Part shown: positions 22,757 to 33,945 of the stretch, one piece after another
Position numbering within the stretch: position 1 is the stretch's first letter
How the letters are laid out: every line of letters begins with the position of its first letter
Source of the DNA: Pelagibacterales bacterium SAG-MED13
GTDB lineage: Bacteria > Pseudomonadota > Alphaproteobacteria > Pelagibacterales > Pelagibacteraceae
Assembly: GCA_014654165.1 (NCBI GenBank)
Contig: JACWDK010000008.1
Span: 1 to 48,114 of the forward strand
DNA length: 48,114 nucleotides
Reading direction: 5' to 3'
Program-made: the position numbers and the translations under genes
The notes under the pieces: model-generated
Told to the model about the DNA's origin: nothing
What the model saw: only the letters and a program-made list of their open reading frames with translations
The model's database searches: none

Positions 22757-24016
22757 ATGCACAATTTAAAAGAAATTCGAAAAGATTTTGATGCTTTTAA
22801 AAAAGCATTAGAAAAAAGATCTATCGATTTAAACTTGGATAAGCTGAAAGAATTAGACATTAAAAATAGAGAGTTTATTCAAAAAAAGGAAAATTTAGAA
22901 AAAGAAAAAAAAGAAATTTCAAAATCTAAAGACAAATCTTTATTTGCAAAATCTAAAGAAATTTCAGCATCAATTGAAAAAATTCTAGAAGAACACAAGT
23001 CAGTTAAAATAGATTTAGAAAATATATTATCCAATATACCAAACATTCCACATTCAGATGTACCAAAAGGTAATAATGAAAATGATAATATTGAAATTAA
23101 TAAATCTGGATTAATTCCAAAATTTGATTTTACACCAAAATCTCATTATGACTTAGGTGAAAATCTAGGAATGCTAGATTTCGAACTAGCTACAAAAACT
23201 ACTGGTTCAAGATTTGTTTTTGTTAAGAATAAATTAGCTTTATTAGAAAGAGCAATCTCTAACTTTATGTTGGACACACATATAAATAAGAATGGCTTTG
23301 AAGAAATTTCACCACCATTAATAGCCTCTGAAAATTCAATGTATGGAACTGGTCAACTTCCTAAATTCGAAAATGATCAATTTGAAGTAAAACTTGAAGA
23401 GGGCACGGAACGAAAATTTTTAATACCAACTGCAGAAGTCATTTTGACTAATATTGTTAAAGATAAAATTTTAGATTTAAAATCTTTACCTATGAGATTT
23501 GTAGCATCAACTCCTTGTTTTAGAAAAGAAGCTGGTAGTTATGGAAAAGATACAAAAGGAATGATTAGACAACATCAATTTTATAAAGTCGAAATGGTTA
23601 GTATAGTGGAACAAGAAAAGTGTTTAGAGGAACTTGAAAGAATGACTAATTGTGCAACTGGAATTTTGGATCTTTTAGAATTACCTTACAGAAAAATGAT
23701 TTTATGTAGTGGAGATATGGGTTTTAGTGCAGAAAAAACTTATGATATTGAAGTGTGGCTACCTTCGGAAAATAAATATAGAGAAATTTCATCTTGTTCT
23801 TCTTGTTCAACTTTTCAGGCTCTAAGAATGAAAACAAGATATAAAAATCAAAAAAAAGAAACACTTTATGTTGGTACATTGAATGGGAGTGGTCTTGCTG
23901 TAGGAAGAACACTAATAGCTATACTTGAAAATTATCAACAAAAAGATGGATCAATTTCAATTCCTAAAGTACTGAGACCTTATATGGACAATTTGGAATA
24001 TATTTCACTCAAATAA
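22757..24016 (+). CDS. serS: Seryl-tRNA synthetase
   Basis: Charges tRNA-Ser. The 419-residue protein has the N-terminal long coiled-coil arm (about 25-105), the GTGQLPKFENDQFEV motif and class II motif 2 (FVASTPCFRKEAGSYGKDTKGMIRQHQFYKVE), EISSCSSCSTFQALRM, and motif 3 (GTLNGSGLAVGRTLIAILENYQ). All are intact. It is the last of the tat-serS block, 54 bases before yajC. A cognate tRNA-Ser gene is encoded at 39670-39759. Confidence 0.96.
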   Translation: MHNLKEIRKDFDAFKKALEKRSIDLNLDKLKELDIKNREFIQKKENLEKEKKEISKSKDKSLFAKSKEISASIEKILEEHKSVKIDLENILSNIPNIPHSDVPKGNNENDNIEINKSGLIPKFDFTPKSHYDLGENLGMLDFELATKTTGSRFVFVKNKLALLERAISNFMLDTHINKNGFEEISPPLIASENSMYGTGQLPKFENDQFEVKLEEGTERKFLIPTAEVILTNIVKDKILDLKSLPMRFVASTPCFRKEAGSYGKDTKGMIRQHQFYKVEMVSIVEQEKCLEELERMTNCATGILDLLELPYRKMILCSGDMGFSAEKTYDIEVWLPSENKYREISSCSSCSTFQALRMKTRYKNQKKETLYVGTLNGSGLAVGRTLIAILENYQQKDGSISIPKVLRPYMDNLEYISLK

Positions 24017-24070
24017 AGTTGTTTTAATTCTACAGATAGTATAAATATTCATTTTTAAATTAGGAGTTTT

Positions 24071-24358
24071 ATGGAAAGTTCAGGAATAGGCCAATTTATA
24101 CCTTTAATACTAATTTTTGTTATTTTTTATTTTTTCTTAATAAGACCTCAACAAAAAAAAGTTAAAGAACATAAGGCAATGGTTGAGAGTTTGAAAAAAG
24201 GAGATAAAATTGTAACTTCTGGTGGAATCACTGGCACAATCTCTAGGGTAATCGATAACGATAAAGTAGAAGTAGAAATTGCAGATAATGTTACAGTTGA
24301 AGTGGTAAGAGGTACCGGTATCCAAAGTTTGATGAATTCTCAAGAAGTTAAGAAATAA
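24071..24358 (+). CDS. yajC: Preprotein translocase subunit YajC
   Basis: Accessory subunit of the SecDF-YajC complex. The 95-residue protein has one membrane helix (LILIFVIFYFFLIRPQQKKVKEH) and the conserved MVESLKKGDKIVTSGGITGTI block. A TAGGAG ribosome-binding site precedes the ATG. It is followed 16 bases later by secD, the standard order. Confidence 0.95.
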   Translation: MESSGIGQFIPLILIFVIFYFFLIRPQQKKVKEHKAMVESLKKGDKIVTSGGITGTISRVIDNDKVEVEIADNVTVEVVRGTGIQSLMNSQEVKK

Positions 24359-24374
24359 TTTTTAATTAAATAAA

Positions 24375-25928
24375 GTGTTATATTTTTCAAAATTAAAAAT
24401 AATTTTTATTACACTTATTTCTTTATTTTTTATCATTATAACTTTTTCTAATTTCTTAAAACCAAACAATAGCATATTAGATAAAAAAATTAATCTTGGC
24501 TTAGATTTACAGGGGGGATCATATCTTTTATTAGAAATAGATAATACACCTGTAATAGAACAGAAACTTCAAAACCTCACTCTTACAATTAGAAACTATT
24601 TTAAAGAAAAAAATATTAGAGTTAATAATCTTAAACTCGAAAATCAAAAACTTTCATTTACTGTTGAGGATCAATTTAAACAAACAATTTTAGATGTTTT
24701 TACTGATGAAGAAAGCGAGCTTAATCCTTATTATCAAAGATTTAAAAAACATAAATTAGATATCGTTGAAGTAGAAGGTGTATTTGAAGTTAGTTATTCT
24801 CGACAAGGAATAGTTGAACTTAAAACCTCATCCCAGGACCAAGCTTTAGAAATTGTAAGAAGAAGAATAGACGAAATTGGAACAAACGAACCAAATATAC
24901 TTAAAAGAGGAAATGATAGAATTCTAGTTGAATTGCCTGGGTTAGATGATCCCATGAGAATTAAATCATTACTAGGTAAAACTGCTAATTTAACTTTTAG
25001 ATTTGTAACTAATAGCACAGAAGATTCTTTTGGAGCAGAAAAACTTAAATTTGAAGATAGTTCTGAGGAAGCGGTTGTCAGTAAAAGAATTATTTTAAGT
25101 GGTGATAATTTATTAGATGCACAACCAAGAATGAATAATGAAACTAATGAAACTGTTGTTTCTTTTACCCTTGATAGAGTTGGTGCAAAAAGATTTGGTA
25201 AAGCAACATCAACAGGAATAGGAAAACAATTAGCAATAGTATTAGATGGGAAAGTTATAAGCGCTCCTGTGATTAGGGATACGATAGCAAGTGGTTCAGG
25301 TCAAATAAGTGGAGGATTCACTTTCCAATCAGCAACTGACTTAGCATTATTACTTAGATCTGGAGCTTTACCAGCTCCGTTAAACATCATAGAGGAGAGA
25401 ACTGTTGGTCCAGATCTGGGACAGGATTCTATAAATGCTGGTATGATAGCACTCTTAATTGGGTTTATTCTTGTAATATTATTTATTTTGGTAAAATATA
25501 AAATATTTGGTTTGATAACTAATATAACTTTAATAATAAACTTATTTCTTTTAGTTGGTGTTCTAACAATATTTGAAGCAACCTTAACCTTACCTGGTAT
25601 AGCAGGGATTATTTTAACAGTAGGTATGGCAGTAGATGCAAATGTATTAATATTTGAGAGAATTAAAGAGGAATTAAAAAATGAAAAAAATTACTTAATT
25701 GCATTTGATAGCGGATATACTAAATCTAGAACAGCTATTCTTGATGCAAACATAACTACATTATTAGCTGCAATTATATTGTTTTTTATGGGCTCTGGTC
25801 CTATTAAAGGATTTTCTTTAACTTTAGGTATTGGAATTTTTACAACACTATTTTCCGTGTATTTTATAGCTAGATTATTGACTGTTTTGTATGTCTCTAA
25901 AAATAAAGATAAAGAAAGATTAATTTAA
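24375..25928 (+). CDS. secD: Protein translocase subunit SecD
   Basis: Six-helix RND-type subunit using the proton gradient to help protein export. The 517-residue protein begins from a GTG with one membrane helix, then GLDLQGGSYLLLEI, the periplasmic P1 domain (VRRRIDEIGTNEPNI, ILVELPGLDDP, GKQLAIVLDGKVISAPVI), and the membrane part with GMAVDANVLIFERIKEEL. All hallmark motifs are intact. It lies directly next to secF with no spacer. Confidence 0.95.
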   Translation: MLYFSKLKIIFITLISLFFIIITFSNFLKPNNSILDKKINLGLDLQGGSYLLLEIDNTPVIEQKLQNLTLTIRNYFKEKNIRVNNLKLENQKLSFTVEDQFKQTILDVFTDEESELNPYYQRFKKHKLDIVEVEGVFEVSYSRQGIVELKTSSQDQALEIVRRRIDEIGTNEPNILKRGNDRILVELPGLDDPMRIKSLLGKTANLTFRFVTNSTEDSFGAEKLKFEDSSEEAVVSKRIILSGDNLLDAQPRMNNETNETVVSFTLDRVGAKRFGKATSTGIGKQLAIVLDGKVISAPVIRDTIASGSGQISGGFTFQSATDLALLLRSGALPAPLNIIEERTVGPDLGQDSINAGMIALLIGFILVILFILVKYKIFGLITNITLIINLFLLVGVLTIFEATLTLPGIAGIILTVGMAVDANVLIFERIKEELKNEKNYLIAFDSGYTKSRTAILDANITTLLAAIILFFMGSGPIKGFSLTLGIGIFTTLFSVYFIARLLTVLYVSKNKDKERLI

Positions 25929-26816
25929 ATGATAACTTTTAATAAATATTATAATAAATTTAATGTTCTTTCTATTATTTTAGTAGTTATTTCTTTAATT
26001 TTGTTGACTTTTAAAGGTTTAAATTTTGGAATTGATTTTAAGGGTGGAACTCTAATTGAATTAAGATCAACTGATTCAAAAATTAACACCTCTTCTCTTA
26101 GAGATAATCTAAATCAAATGAATTTAGGAGATGTATCAGTAAAAAATTTTGGTAATAAAACTGACTTTTTAATTAAGTTTGAAAATAGTGATAATAAAAA
26201 TGTTATTGAGGAAATTAAATCTAATTTAGATAAATCTTTTGGAAATAATTTTAATTTTAGAAGAGTAGAAAATGTAGGTCCTAAAGTTAGTTCAGAGTTA
26301 TTAAAATCTGGTGTTATTGCCATATCTGTTGCCTTAGCACTAATGCTTATTTATATTTGGATAAGATTTGAATGGCAATTTAGTCTTGGAGCAATTTTAG
26401 CACTTTTCCACGATGTAATTGTAACTCTGGGTTTATTCTCATTGCTTGGTTTAGAAATAAATTTATCTATTATTGCAGCAGTATTGACAATTGTGGGATA
26501 TTCAATGAATGATACTGTAGTTATCTTTGATAGAGTTAGAGAAAATTTAAGAAAATATTCTGATATAAAAATATACGAATTAACGAATCTTTCAATAAAT
26601 GAAACTTTATCTAGAACATTAATAACCTCTATAACAACTTTACTAGCTTTATTGTCTATATTTTTCTTTGGTGGTGAAATTTTAAAAGGATTTTCACTAG
26701 CTATGATATTTGGAGTTATTTTTGGAACTTACTCATCGATATACATAGCCAACACAGTGTTAGTCAGACTGAAGGTTTCTCAAAAAACTGTATTACGAGA
26801 AGACGATAAAAGTTAA
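25929..26816 (+). CDS. secF: Protein translocase subunit SecF
   Basis: Partner of SecD in export energisation. The 295-residue protein has the hallmark LNFGIDFKGGTLIELR near the N-terminus and GYSMNDTVVIFDRVREN in the membrane domain, followed by SRTLITSITTLLALLSIFFFGG. It starts on the base following the secD stop. It ends with a four-base convergent overlap with the puuD-like gene on the other strand, so no terminator separates them. Confidence 0.95.
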   Translation: MITFNKYYNKFNVLSIILVVISLILLTFKGLNFGIDFKGGTLIELRSTDSKINTSSLRDNLNQMNLGDVSVKNFGNKTDFLIKFENSDNKNVIEEIKSNLDKSFGNNFNFRRVENVGPKVSSELLKSGVIAISVALALMLIYIWIRFEWQFSLGAILALFHDVIVTLGLFSLLGLEINLSIIAAVLTIVGYSMNDTVVIFDRVRENLRKYSDIKIYELTNLSINETLSRTLITSITTLLALLSIFFFGGEILKGFSLAMIFGVIFGTYSSIYIANTVLVRLKVSQKTVLREDDKS

Positions 26817-27415
26817 TATAAGTTTTGAGCAGCTACCATAGACAGTAGCATTGGCATTGATAGCAAAGTATTAGTTCTAGAAAACAACATTGCAGTTCTT
26901 GCGGATTTTGCTTTTAATTCTGGATCACATTCAACAATTCCCAGAGCTCTTTTTTGGTTTGGCCAAATAACAAACCATACATTAAAAGCCATAATAACAC
27001 CTAACCACATTCCTATACCAATAGCTGTATGTTTTGGAATACCAGACCCTATACTTAAAGTCATAGCATCATGCAAATAACCATTTAAACCAGCTAGAAT
27101 AAAACCAGATATTATTGTAAAAGCTGCTGCCCATCTAAAATAAAAAAGTGCAGCCGGTGCTATAACTTTACCAATAGCAGGCTTTTGTTCATCAGGAATT
27201 TTTGCCATATTAGGTATTTGAACAAAATTAAAATACCAAAGTAAACCAATCCACATAATACCAACTAGAACATGAGTATATCTAGCAACCCAACTCCAAA
27301 AAATTCTATCAAAAGCAAATCCATCATTTTGATAGAACATACCTATAAATAATATTATGGCTAAAACTAATGACGCGTGAACTGTTTTAGATAAAGATGA
27401 AAGTAAGTTACTCAT
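26813..27415 (-). CDS. puuD: PuuD-like urate hydroxylase membrane domain protein
   Basis: Integral membrane protein resembling the N-terminal domain (Urate_ox_N) of urate hydroxylase PuuD, with a typical FWSWVARYTHVLVGIMWIGLLWYFNFVQIP start, FRWAAAFTIISG, AIGIGMWLGVIMAFNVWFVIWPNQKRAL and RTNTLLSMPMLLSM blocks, and conserved histidines that could bind haem. It has 200 residues; full PuuD proteins carry an additional C-terminal cytochrome c domain with a CxxCH motif that is absent here. Urate activity is therefore uncertain. It ends convergent with secF and starts 49 bases beyond the uvrA stop on the same strand. Confidence 0.75.
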   Translation of the reverse strand: MSNLLSSLSKTVHASLVLAIILFIGMFYQNDGFAFDRIFWSWVARYTHVLVGIMWIGLLWYFNFVQIPNMAKIPDEQKPAIGKVIAPAALFYFRWAAAFTIISGFILAGLNGYLHDAMTLSIGSGIPKHTAIGIGMWLGVIMAFNVWFVIWPNQKRALGIVECDPELKAKSARTAMLFSRTNTLLSMPMLLSMVAAQNLY

Positions 27416-27464
27416 TTAGTTATTTATATACCATTTTAATATAAATTTAACCCTATAATTTAAT

Positions 27465-30320
27465 TTAATTAAGTAAAGGCTTTAAAAATTTACCTGTATA
27501 ACTATCTTTTATTTTGCAAATTTCTTCTGGTTTACCTTCAGCAATAATTTTACCACCATTAATACCTCCTTCTGGCCCCATATCTACAATATAATCAGCA
27601 GTTTTAATCACATCTAAATTATGCTCTATAACTACTACAGTATTGCCCAAAGCAACAAATGTATGAAGAATTTCAAGTAATTTTTTGATATCATGTTGAT
27701 GTAATCCAGTAGTTGGTTCATCCAATATATACATTGTTCTACCAGTTGATCTTTTAGATAATTCTTTTGCTAGTTTAATTCTTTGAGCTTCACCACCAGA
27801 TAATGTTGTTGCTTGTTGGCCAATCTTTATATAACCCAATCCAACTTTTTTTAATGTTAATAATTTTGTTTTTATATTTGATATATTTTCAAAATATTCA
27901 CATCCCTCATCAACAGTCATATTTAGTACATCAGCTATACTTTTATCTTTAAATTTTATTTCAAGGGTCTCTCGATTATATCTAGTTCCTTTACATTCAT
28001 CACATTGAATATAAACATCTGGTAAAAAATGCATTTCATAGGTAATAACCCCATCTCCCTCACAAGCTTCACATCTTCCACCTTTTACATTAAATGAAAA
28101 TCTACCTGGCTTATATCCTCTAGTTTTAGATTCAGGTAATCCCGTAAACCAATCTCTAATTGGACCAAAGGCACCTGTGTAAGTAGCTGGATTAGATCTT
28201 GGTGTTCTTCCTATAGGTGATTGATCAATATCAATTATCTTATCTACTAATTCTGTTCCTTTAAATCCTTTAAAAGGTTTTGGAATTTTTCGAGATTTGT
28301 TATTATTCAAAGTTAAATTTAAAGCATTATAAAGTGTTTGTAGAACAAGCGTTGACTTACCACTTCCTGATACGCCTGTAACACAAGTTAAACTACCTAG
28401 TGGTATCTTTAAATTAACATTATTCAAGTTATTACCTGTTGCTCCTGTGATTTCTAAAAATCTACCATTTTTTGCTAATCTTCTTTTTGAAGGAACGTTA
28501 ATTTTAAGTTTATTTGATAAATATTTACCAGTAATACTATTTATATTTTGACTTATTTCTTTGAAAGTTCCTTGAGCAACTATTTCTCCACCATTATTTC
28601 CTGCTTCAGGTCCCAAATCAATTATATAGTCTGCATTTTCCATAGTTTCTGTATCATGTTCTACAACAATAACTGTATTTCCTAAATCTCTTAATCGTTT
28701 TAATGCATTTATAAGCTTTACATTATCTTTTTGATGAAGTCCTATAGAAGGTTCGTCCAATACATATAAGACACCAGTTAAACCTGATCCTATTTGTGAG
28801 GCCAATCTAATTCTCTGTGCTTCACCACCAGATAGGGTTCCAGATTCCCGAGAAAGAGTTAGATAATCAAGACCAACATTTAACAAGAAGGTTAATCTCT
28901 CATTAATTTCTTTTAAAATATGTTCAGCAATTTTAACTTGTCTTTTGTCTAGATTGTTTTTTAAATTATCAAACCATTTTGCTGCATCAAAAATTGATTT
29001 TTCTGTTACTTCACTTATATGCAAACCATCAATTTTAACACAAAGAGCTTCATCTTTTAATCTATGACCATTGCATCTTTCACATTTTGTATCTGACTGA
29101 TATTGAGCAATTTCCTCTCTTTTCCAATCACTATCTGTTTCAAGATATCTTCTTTCTAAATTATTAATAACACCTTCAAAAGTTTTTTTATGTGAGTATT
29201 TTTCATATCCATCGTCATAAGAAAACTTAATTTCATCATCATCAGATCCATAAAGGATTATATCTTTAATTTTTTTAGGTAGTTTTGACCATTTTTCCTC
29301 AAGTGAAAAATCATAATGTTTAGCCAAAGACGCTAATGTTTGAGCATAATATAAAGTAGTAGTTTTAGCCCATGGTTCGATAGCACCATCAATAATACTT
29401 TTTTTTTCGTTTGGAATTACTAAATTTGGATCAACGTTAAGTTTAATGCCTATACCCTCACACTGCTCACAAGCACCAAATGGACTGTTAAATGAAAATA
29501 ATCTTGGTTCAATCTCTTCAATAGTAAATCCACTTTCTGGACAAGCAAATTTAGTAGAGAATATTAATTTTTCTATTTTTCTAAATTTTTTTGGCAATGT
29601 TTCATCCTCATATTCAACAAACAATAAACCATTTGCTAAATTTACAGCAGTTTCGATACCTTCAGCCAATCTATTTCCTAAGGATGTATTAAGCACTATT
29701 CTGTCAACTAATATTGAAATATCATGCTTCACTTTTTTATTAAGTTCAGGTACTTTCTCAATATCACATAAAATTTCATCAACTTTAATTTTTCTAAAAC
29801 CTCTTTTTTTATAATTAAGAATTTCTTTTCTATACTCTCCTTTACGGCCTCTAACTACTGGAGCATAGAGGTATATGGTTGCTTTTTTTGGAAGTTGTTT
29901 AATTTTGTCAACAATTTGTGTGATCGTTTGAGATTCAATAGGCTTACCTGTAAACGGTGAAAAGGGTATACCAGCTCGTGCATATAAAACTCTCATGTAA
30001 TCATAAATTTCAGTAACTGTTGCAACAGTTGATCTGGGGTTTTTGGATGTATTTTTTTGCTCTATAGATATAGCTGGACTAAGTCCTTCAATAAGATCAA
30101 CATTAGGTTTTTTCATCTTATCTAAAAATTGTCTAGCGTAAGCTGATAAACTTTCAACATATCTTCTCTGACCTTCAGCATAAACAGTATCAAAGGCAAG
30201 TGATGATTTTCCTGACCCAGATAGTCCAGTAATTACTACAAATTTATCCTTAGGAATTTCTAAAGAAATATTCTTTAAATTGTGTTCTTTAGCTCCCTTA
30301 ATAACTATCTTTTTGATCAT
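27465..30320 (-). CDS. uvrA: Excinuclease ABC subunit A
   Basis: DNA-damage recognition ATPase of nucleotide excision repair. The 951-residue protein has two ABC modules: N-terminal Walker [15 protein letters not shown], signature [17 protein letters not shown], and C-terminal Walker [15 protein letters not shown] with [15 protein letters not shown]. The zinc module in the second half is complete (CEACEGDG...CDECKGTR). The first zinc module has CPESG where E. coli has CxxC, so one of its four cysteines is Ser, as I recall in other alphaproteobacteria. It is divergent from ssb with about 90 bases between starts. Confidence 0.96.
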   Translation of the reverse strand: MIKKIVIKGAKEHNLKNISLEIPKDKFVVITGLSGSGKSSLAFDTVYAEGQRRYVESLSAYARQFLDKMKKPNVDLIEGLSPAISIEQKNTSKNPRSTVATVTEIYDYMRVLYARAGIPFSPFTGKPIESQTITQIVDKIKQLPKKATIYLYAPVVRGRKGEYRKEILNYKKRGFRKIKVDEILCDIEKVPELNKKVKHDISILVDRIVLNTSLGNRLAEGIETAVNLANGLLFVEYEDETLPKKFRKIEKLIFSTKFACPESGFTIEEIEPRLFSFNSPFGACEQCEGIGIKLNVDPNLVIPNEKKSIIDGAIEPWAKTTTLYYAQTLASLAKHYDFSLEEKWSKLPKKIKDIILYGSDDDEIKFSYDDGYEKYSHKKTFEGVINNLERRYLETDSDWKREEIAQYQSDTKCERCNGHRLKDEALCVKIDGLHISEVTEKSIFDAAKWFDNLKNNLDKRQVKIAEHILKEINERLTFLLNVGLDYLTLSRESGTLSGGEAQRIRLASQIGSGLTGVLYVLDEPSIGLHQKDNVKLINALKRLRDLGNTVIVVEHDTETMENADYIIDLGPEAGNNGGEIVAQGTFKEISQNINSITGKYLSNKLKINVPSKRRLAKNGRFLEITGATGNNLNNVNLKIPLGSLTCVTGVSGSGKSTLVLQTLYNALNLTLNNNKSRKIPKPFKGFKGTELVDKIIDIDQSPIGRTPRSNPATYTGAFGPIRDWFTGLPESKTRGYKPGRFSFNVKGGRCEACEGDGVITYEMHFLPDVYIQCDECKGTRYNRETLEIKFKDKSIADVLNMTVDEGCEYFENISNIKTKLLTLKKVGLGYIKIGQQATTLSGGEAQRIKLAKELSKRSTGRTMYILDEPTTGLHQHDIKKLLEILHTFVALGNTVVVIEHNLDVIKTADYIVDMGPEGGINGGKIIAEGKPEEICKIKDSYTGKFLKPLLN

Positions 30321-30410
30321 ATTTTTTGTTGCTTTGAATTAATAAAATTAATATTCAGAGTAAATTGTGGTATAAATCTATTTAATTAATTTAACAAATA
30401 TTAAAATATT

Positions 30411-30866
30411 ATGGCTGGAAGTTTAAATAAAGTAATTTTAATTGGTCGTTTGGGCGCAGACCCAGAAATCAAACAAATGGTTAATGGTAAAAGTGTTGCT
30501 AGGCTTAGTCTAGCTACTGGCCAATCTTGGAAAGACAAAAATACTGGTGAAAAAAAAGAAAAAACAGAATGGCACCGTATAGTTGTATTTAATGAGGGTC
30601 TTGTTAATGTTATTCAGCAATACCTAAAAAAAGGTGCTCAAATATATGTTGAAGGCCAATTGACTACACGAAAATGGAAAGATGAACAATCAGGACAAGA
30701 TAAGTATTCAACAGAAATTGTGCTTCAAGGATATAATTCCACGTTAACAATGCTTGGTGGGGGAAATACAGGTGGCGGAATTCAAAATGATACAACTCAA
30801 CAAAACAATAATATTGAAGATTCTTCTCAAGTTTCAAACGATATGGATGATGAAATTCCCTTCTAA
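30411..30866 (+). CDS. ssb: Single-stranded DNA-binding protein
   Basis: Binds and protects single-stranded DNA in replication, repair and recombination. The 151-residue protein has the OB-fold start [26 protein letters not shown] and [18 protein letters not shown], then a Gly/Gln/Asn-rich linker and the acidic tip MDDEIPF that recruits partner proteins. It is divergent from uvrA, and gyrA starts five bases later. Confidence 0.95.
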   Translation: MAGSLNKVILIGRLGADPEIKQMVNGKSVARLSLATGQSWKDKNTGEKKEKTEWHRIVVFNEGLVNVIQQYLKKGAQIYVEGQLTTRKWKDEQSGQDKYSTEIVLQGYNSTLTMLGGGNTGGGIQNDTTQQNNNIEDSSQVSNDMDDEIPF

Positions 30867-30871
30867 TATTT

Positions 30872-33451
30872 ATGCAAAAAACTGAAGTCCCAAAAGAAAA
30901 TAATATCAAATTAATCTCAATGCATGATGAGATGAGCTCATCATATTTGTCTTATGCTATGAGTGTTATCGTTAGTCGTGCTTTACCAGATATTAGAGAT
31001 GGATTAAAACCTGTTCATCGTAGAATTTTGTATGCAATGTATAAAGGTGGTTATGATTGGTCAAAACAGTTTAGAAAATCAGCAAGAATAGTTGGTGATG
31101 TGATTGGTAAATATCATCCTCATGGTGATCAGTCTGTTTATGATGCGCTAGTAAGAATGGTTCAGGATTTTTCTATGAGTTTGCCCTTAGTTCAAGGTCA
31201 AGGAAATTTTGGATCTATAGATGGAGATCCGGCTGCAGCAATGAGATATACTGAAACAAGATTATCGAAAGTTTCAGAATTTCTCATTAATGACATAGAA
31301 AAAAATACTGTTACATTTAAAAGTAATTATGATGAAACAGAAAAAGAACCTACTGTTTTGCCGGCACAATATCCTAATCTTTTGGTAAATGGAGCAGGAG
31401 GTATAGCAGTTGGAATGGCAACAAGTATACCACCTCATAATTTAGGTGAAATTATTGACGGAACTTTAGCACTAATAGAAAACAAAGATATTAAGATTAA
31501 GGATTTGATGAAACTAATACCAGGTCCAGATTTTCCTACAGGTGGGGTCATTATAGGTAAAGATATTATTAAACAAGGTTACAATAATGGAAGAGGTTCA
31601 TTTAAAATAAGAGGTGAAGTTTCTTCTGAAATACTTAAAAATGGTAGGGATAGATTAGTAATCACATCAATACCCTATCAAGTTAATAAATCTGTATTGA
31701 ATGAGAGAATAGCTCAATTAGTAAGAGAAAAAAAAATTGAGGGCATTAAAGATATTAGAGATGAGTCTAATAGAGAGGGCATAAGAGTTGCAATCGACTT
31801 AAGAAACGGTGTAGAGCCCGAAACTATTAAAAGACAACTTTATAAAAATACACAAATTGAAAGTTCATTTGGTTTTAATACCTTGGCTATTGTTGAAGGA
31901 AAACCCAGAACATGCACACTAAAAGATTTCTTATCAAATTTTATATCTTTTAGAGAAGATGTTGTCATTAAAAAAACCAAATATGATCTTAAAAAAGCTG
32001 AGGAAAGAGCACATATTTTAATTGGCTTATCTGTGTCGGTAGAAAATTTAGATAAGGTTATAAAAATAATTCGTTCATCAAAAACTCCTGAACATGCTAA
32101 AGACTCGATACTAAAAACAAAATGGAAAATCAATAAAACCCAAAAATTAATTTCATTAGTAGAGGGGAAAAAGACTAAAAATATTTATTCTTTATCGGAA
32201 CATCAGGTTTTAGCAATTTTAGAGTTAAGATTACAAAAATTAACAGCTCTAGGTATTAATGAAATAGAGATTGAAATTAAAAAGTTAGCTGAGTTAATAG
32301 CTAAATTTAAAAAGATTATATCCTCTAAAAAAGAACTTTTGAAAGTTATTAGTGAAGAATTAAAAAATATTAAAGATAAATTTGCAGTCCCAAGAAGAAC
32401 TAAGATTATAGATGCTATATTAAATTATGATATTGAAGAAACTATTCAGAAACAATCTGTAATAATAACTGTTACTTTGCAGGGATATATTAAAAGAGGG
32501 TCTTTAGATGGGGTAAAACAACAAAAAAGAGGTGGTAAAGGAAAATCAGGAATTACAACCAGAGACCAAGACTCTGTAATACAAACATTATCAGTAAATA
32601 CTCATACATCTGTACTTTTTTTTTCAACGCAGGGACTAGTATATAAGATCAAAGCCTGGAAAATTCCAGAAGGATCACCTTCATCGAAAGGTAAATCATT
32701 ATTTAATATTCTGCCTTTAAAAAGTCACCAAGCGATCAGCTCGATTATGCCAATGCCTGAAGATGAAAAAGAATCCAAAAATTATCAAATAATATTTGCC
32801 ACTGCGTTAGGAAAAGTTAGAAAAAATAGCTTAGAAGATTTTTCATCAATTAATACGTCTGGTAAAATAGCGATGAAACTTGATAATAATGACACAATTG
32901 TTGGTGTAAAAATTTGTCAGGATGATCAAGATATTATATTAAGTACAAAATTTGGAAAGTGTATAAGGTTTGAGGCAAAAAAATTAAGAGTTTTTAAAGG
33001 TAGATCGTCCAAAGGTATAAAAGGTATAGAATTAGCACCAAATGACCAAATTGTATCTTTGTCAGTTATCGATAATGATAAAGTTAAAAAAAATGGAAAG
33101 AATTCTAAGGATGAAAAATCCGAAATTGTTGCTAAAGAAAAATTTGTCTTATCAATAAGCGAAAATGGATTTGGTAAGAGAACTTCACACTATGATTACA
33201 GGGTTACTAATCGTGGAGGGAAGGGTATTATTGGTATTATAAATTCTCCAAGAAATGGAAATATAACATCCTCATTTCCTGTAAATGAAGGAGATGAGAT
33301 ACTAATATCAACCAACAAAGGAAGAGTTATTAGAGTTGCTGTAAAAGAAATTAGAACAGCTGGCCGAAATACTCAAGGTGTAAAAATTATTAAATTATCT
33401 GGTGATGAAAAAGTAGTTTCAGCAATCAAAATTGATGATAACTTAATATAA
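30872..33451 (+). CDS. gyrA: DNA gyrase subunit A
   Basis: Breakage-reunion subunit of gyrase, which introduces negative supercoils. The 859-residue protein has the [27 protein letters not shown] start, the active-site tyrosine Y126 ([11 protein letters not shown]. coli Y122), and the C-terminal beta-pinwheel with the GyrA-box QQKRGGKG. In the quinolone-determining region [11 protein letters not shown]87 occupies the E. coli S83 position while the Asp equivalent to D87 is kept. It lies between ssb (five-base gap) and coaD (TAATG overlap). Confidence 0.96.
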   Translation: MQKTEVPKENNIKLISMHDEMSSSYLSYAMSVIVSRALPDIRDGLKPVHRRILYAMYKGGYDWSKQFRKSARIVGDVIGKYHPHGDQSVYDALVRMVQDFSMSLPLVQGQGNFGSIDGDPAAAMRYTETRLSKVSEFLINDIEKNTVTFKSNYDETEKEPTVLPAQYPNLLVNGAGGIAVGMATSIPPHNLGEIIDGTLALIENKDIKIKDLMKLIPGPDFPTGGVIIGKDIIKQGYNNGRGSFKIRGEVSSEILKNGRDRLVITSIPYQVNKSVLNERIAQLVREKKIEGIKDIRDESNREGIRVAIDLRNGVEPETIKRQLYKNTQIESSFGFNTLAIVEGKPRTCTLKDFLSNFISFREDVVIKKTKYDLKKAEERAHILIGLSVSVENLDKVIKIIRSSKTPEHAKDSILKTKWKINKTQKLISLVEGKKTKNIYSLSEHQVLAILELRLQKLTALGINEIEIEIKKLAELIAKFKKIISSKKELLKVISEELKNIKDKFAVPRRTKIIDAILNYDIEETIQKQSVIITVTLQGYIKRGSLDGVKQQKRGGKGKSGITTRDQDSVIQTLSVNTHTSVLFFSTQGLVYKIKAWKIPEGSPSSKGKSLFNILPLKSHQAISSIMPMPEDEKESKNYQIIFATALGKVRKNSLEDFSSINTSGKIAMKLDNNDTIVGVKICQDDQDIILSTKFGKCIRFEAKKLRVFKGRSSKGIKGIELAPNDQIVSLSVIDNDKVKKNGKNSKDEKSEIVAKEKFVLSISENGFGKRTSHYDYRVTNRGGKGIIGIINSPRNGNITSSFPVNEGDEILISTNKGRVIRVAVKEIRTAGRNTQGVKIIKLSGDEKVVSAIKIDDNLI

Positions 33452-33945
33452 TGTTAAAATCTGCCATATATCCAGGAACATTTGATCCAATAACTTTTGG
33501 TCACATTGATGTAATTAAAAAATCTTTGAAACTTTTTGACAAAATTATAGTTGCTGTATCTGATGGTGAAAATAAAAACTATTTATTTGATGTTGAGCAG
33601 AGAATTGAGATAGTAAAAAAAGCTCTTTTTAAAGATCTTAAACTTAATAAAAAAAAAATTGTAGTAATACCTTTTCAATCATTGACTACAGACCTTTGTA
33701 AGAAATACAAATCAAATATAATTCTAAGAGGATTAAGAGCAGTATCAGATTTTGAATATGAATTTCAATTGGCCGGAATGAATAGAAAATTAAATAATAG
33801 TATTGAAACGTTATTTCTGATGTCAGATGTTGAAAACCAAATAATATCATCAAAATTTGTTAAAGAAATTGTAAAATTAAATGGTGATATTAAAAAGTTT
33901 ACAACAAAAAGTACCATTAAAGCTTTAAAGGAAAAATATGAGTAG
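33451..33945 (+). CDS. coaD: Phosphopantetheine adenylyltransferase
   Basis: Catalyses the penultimate step of coenzyme A synthesis. The 164-residue protein has the nucleotidyltransferase motif YPGTFDPITFGHIDVIKKS (the T/HxGH site), LRGLRAVSDFEYEFQLAGMNR, and SSKFVKEIVKLNGDI at the C-terminal end. It overlaps gyrA by one base and the next gene by eight, so it is part of the ssb-gyrA-coaD run. Confidence 0.95.
   Translation: MLKSAIYPGTFDPITFGHIDVIKKSLKLFDKIIVAVSDGENKNYLFDVEQRIEIVKKALFKDLKLNKKKIVVIPFQSLTTDLCKKYKSNIILRGLRAVSDFEYEFQLAGMNRKLNNSIETLFLMSDVENQIISSKFVKEIVKLNGDIKKFTTKSTIKALKEKYE

Noticed and set aside
29446-29814. A 122-residue plus-strand frame inside uvrA
   Set aside because: It is opposite conserved uvrA sequence and its translation has no family features; it is a shadow frame.
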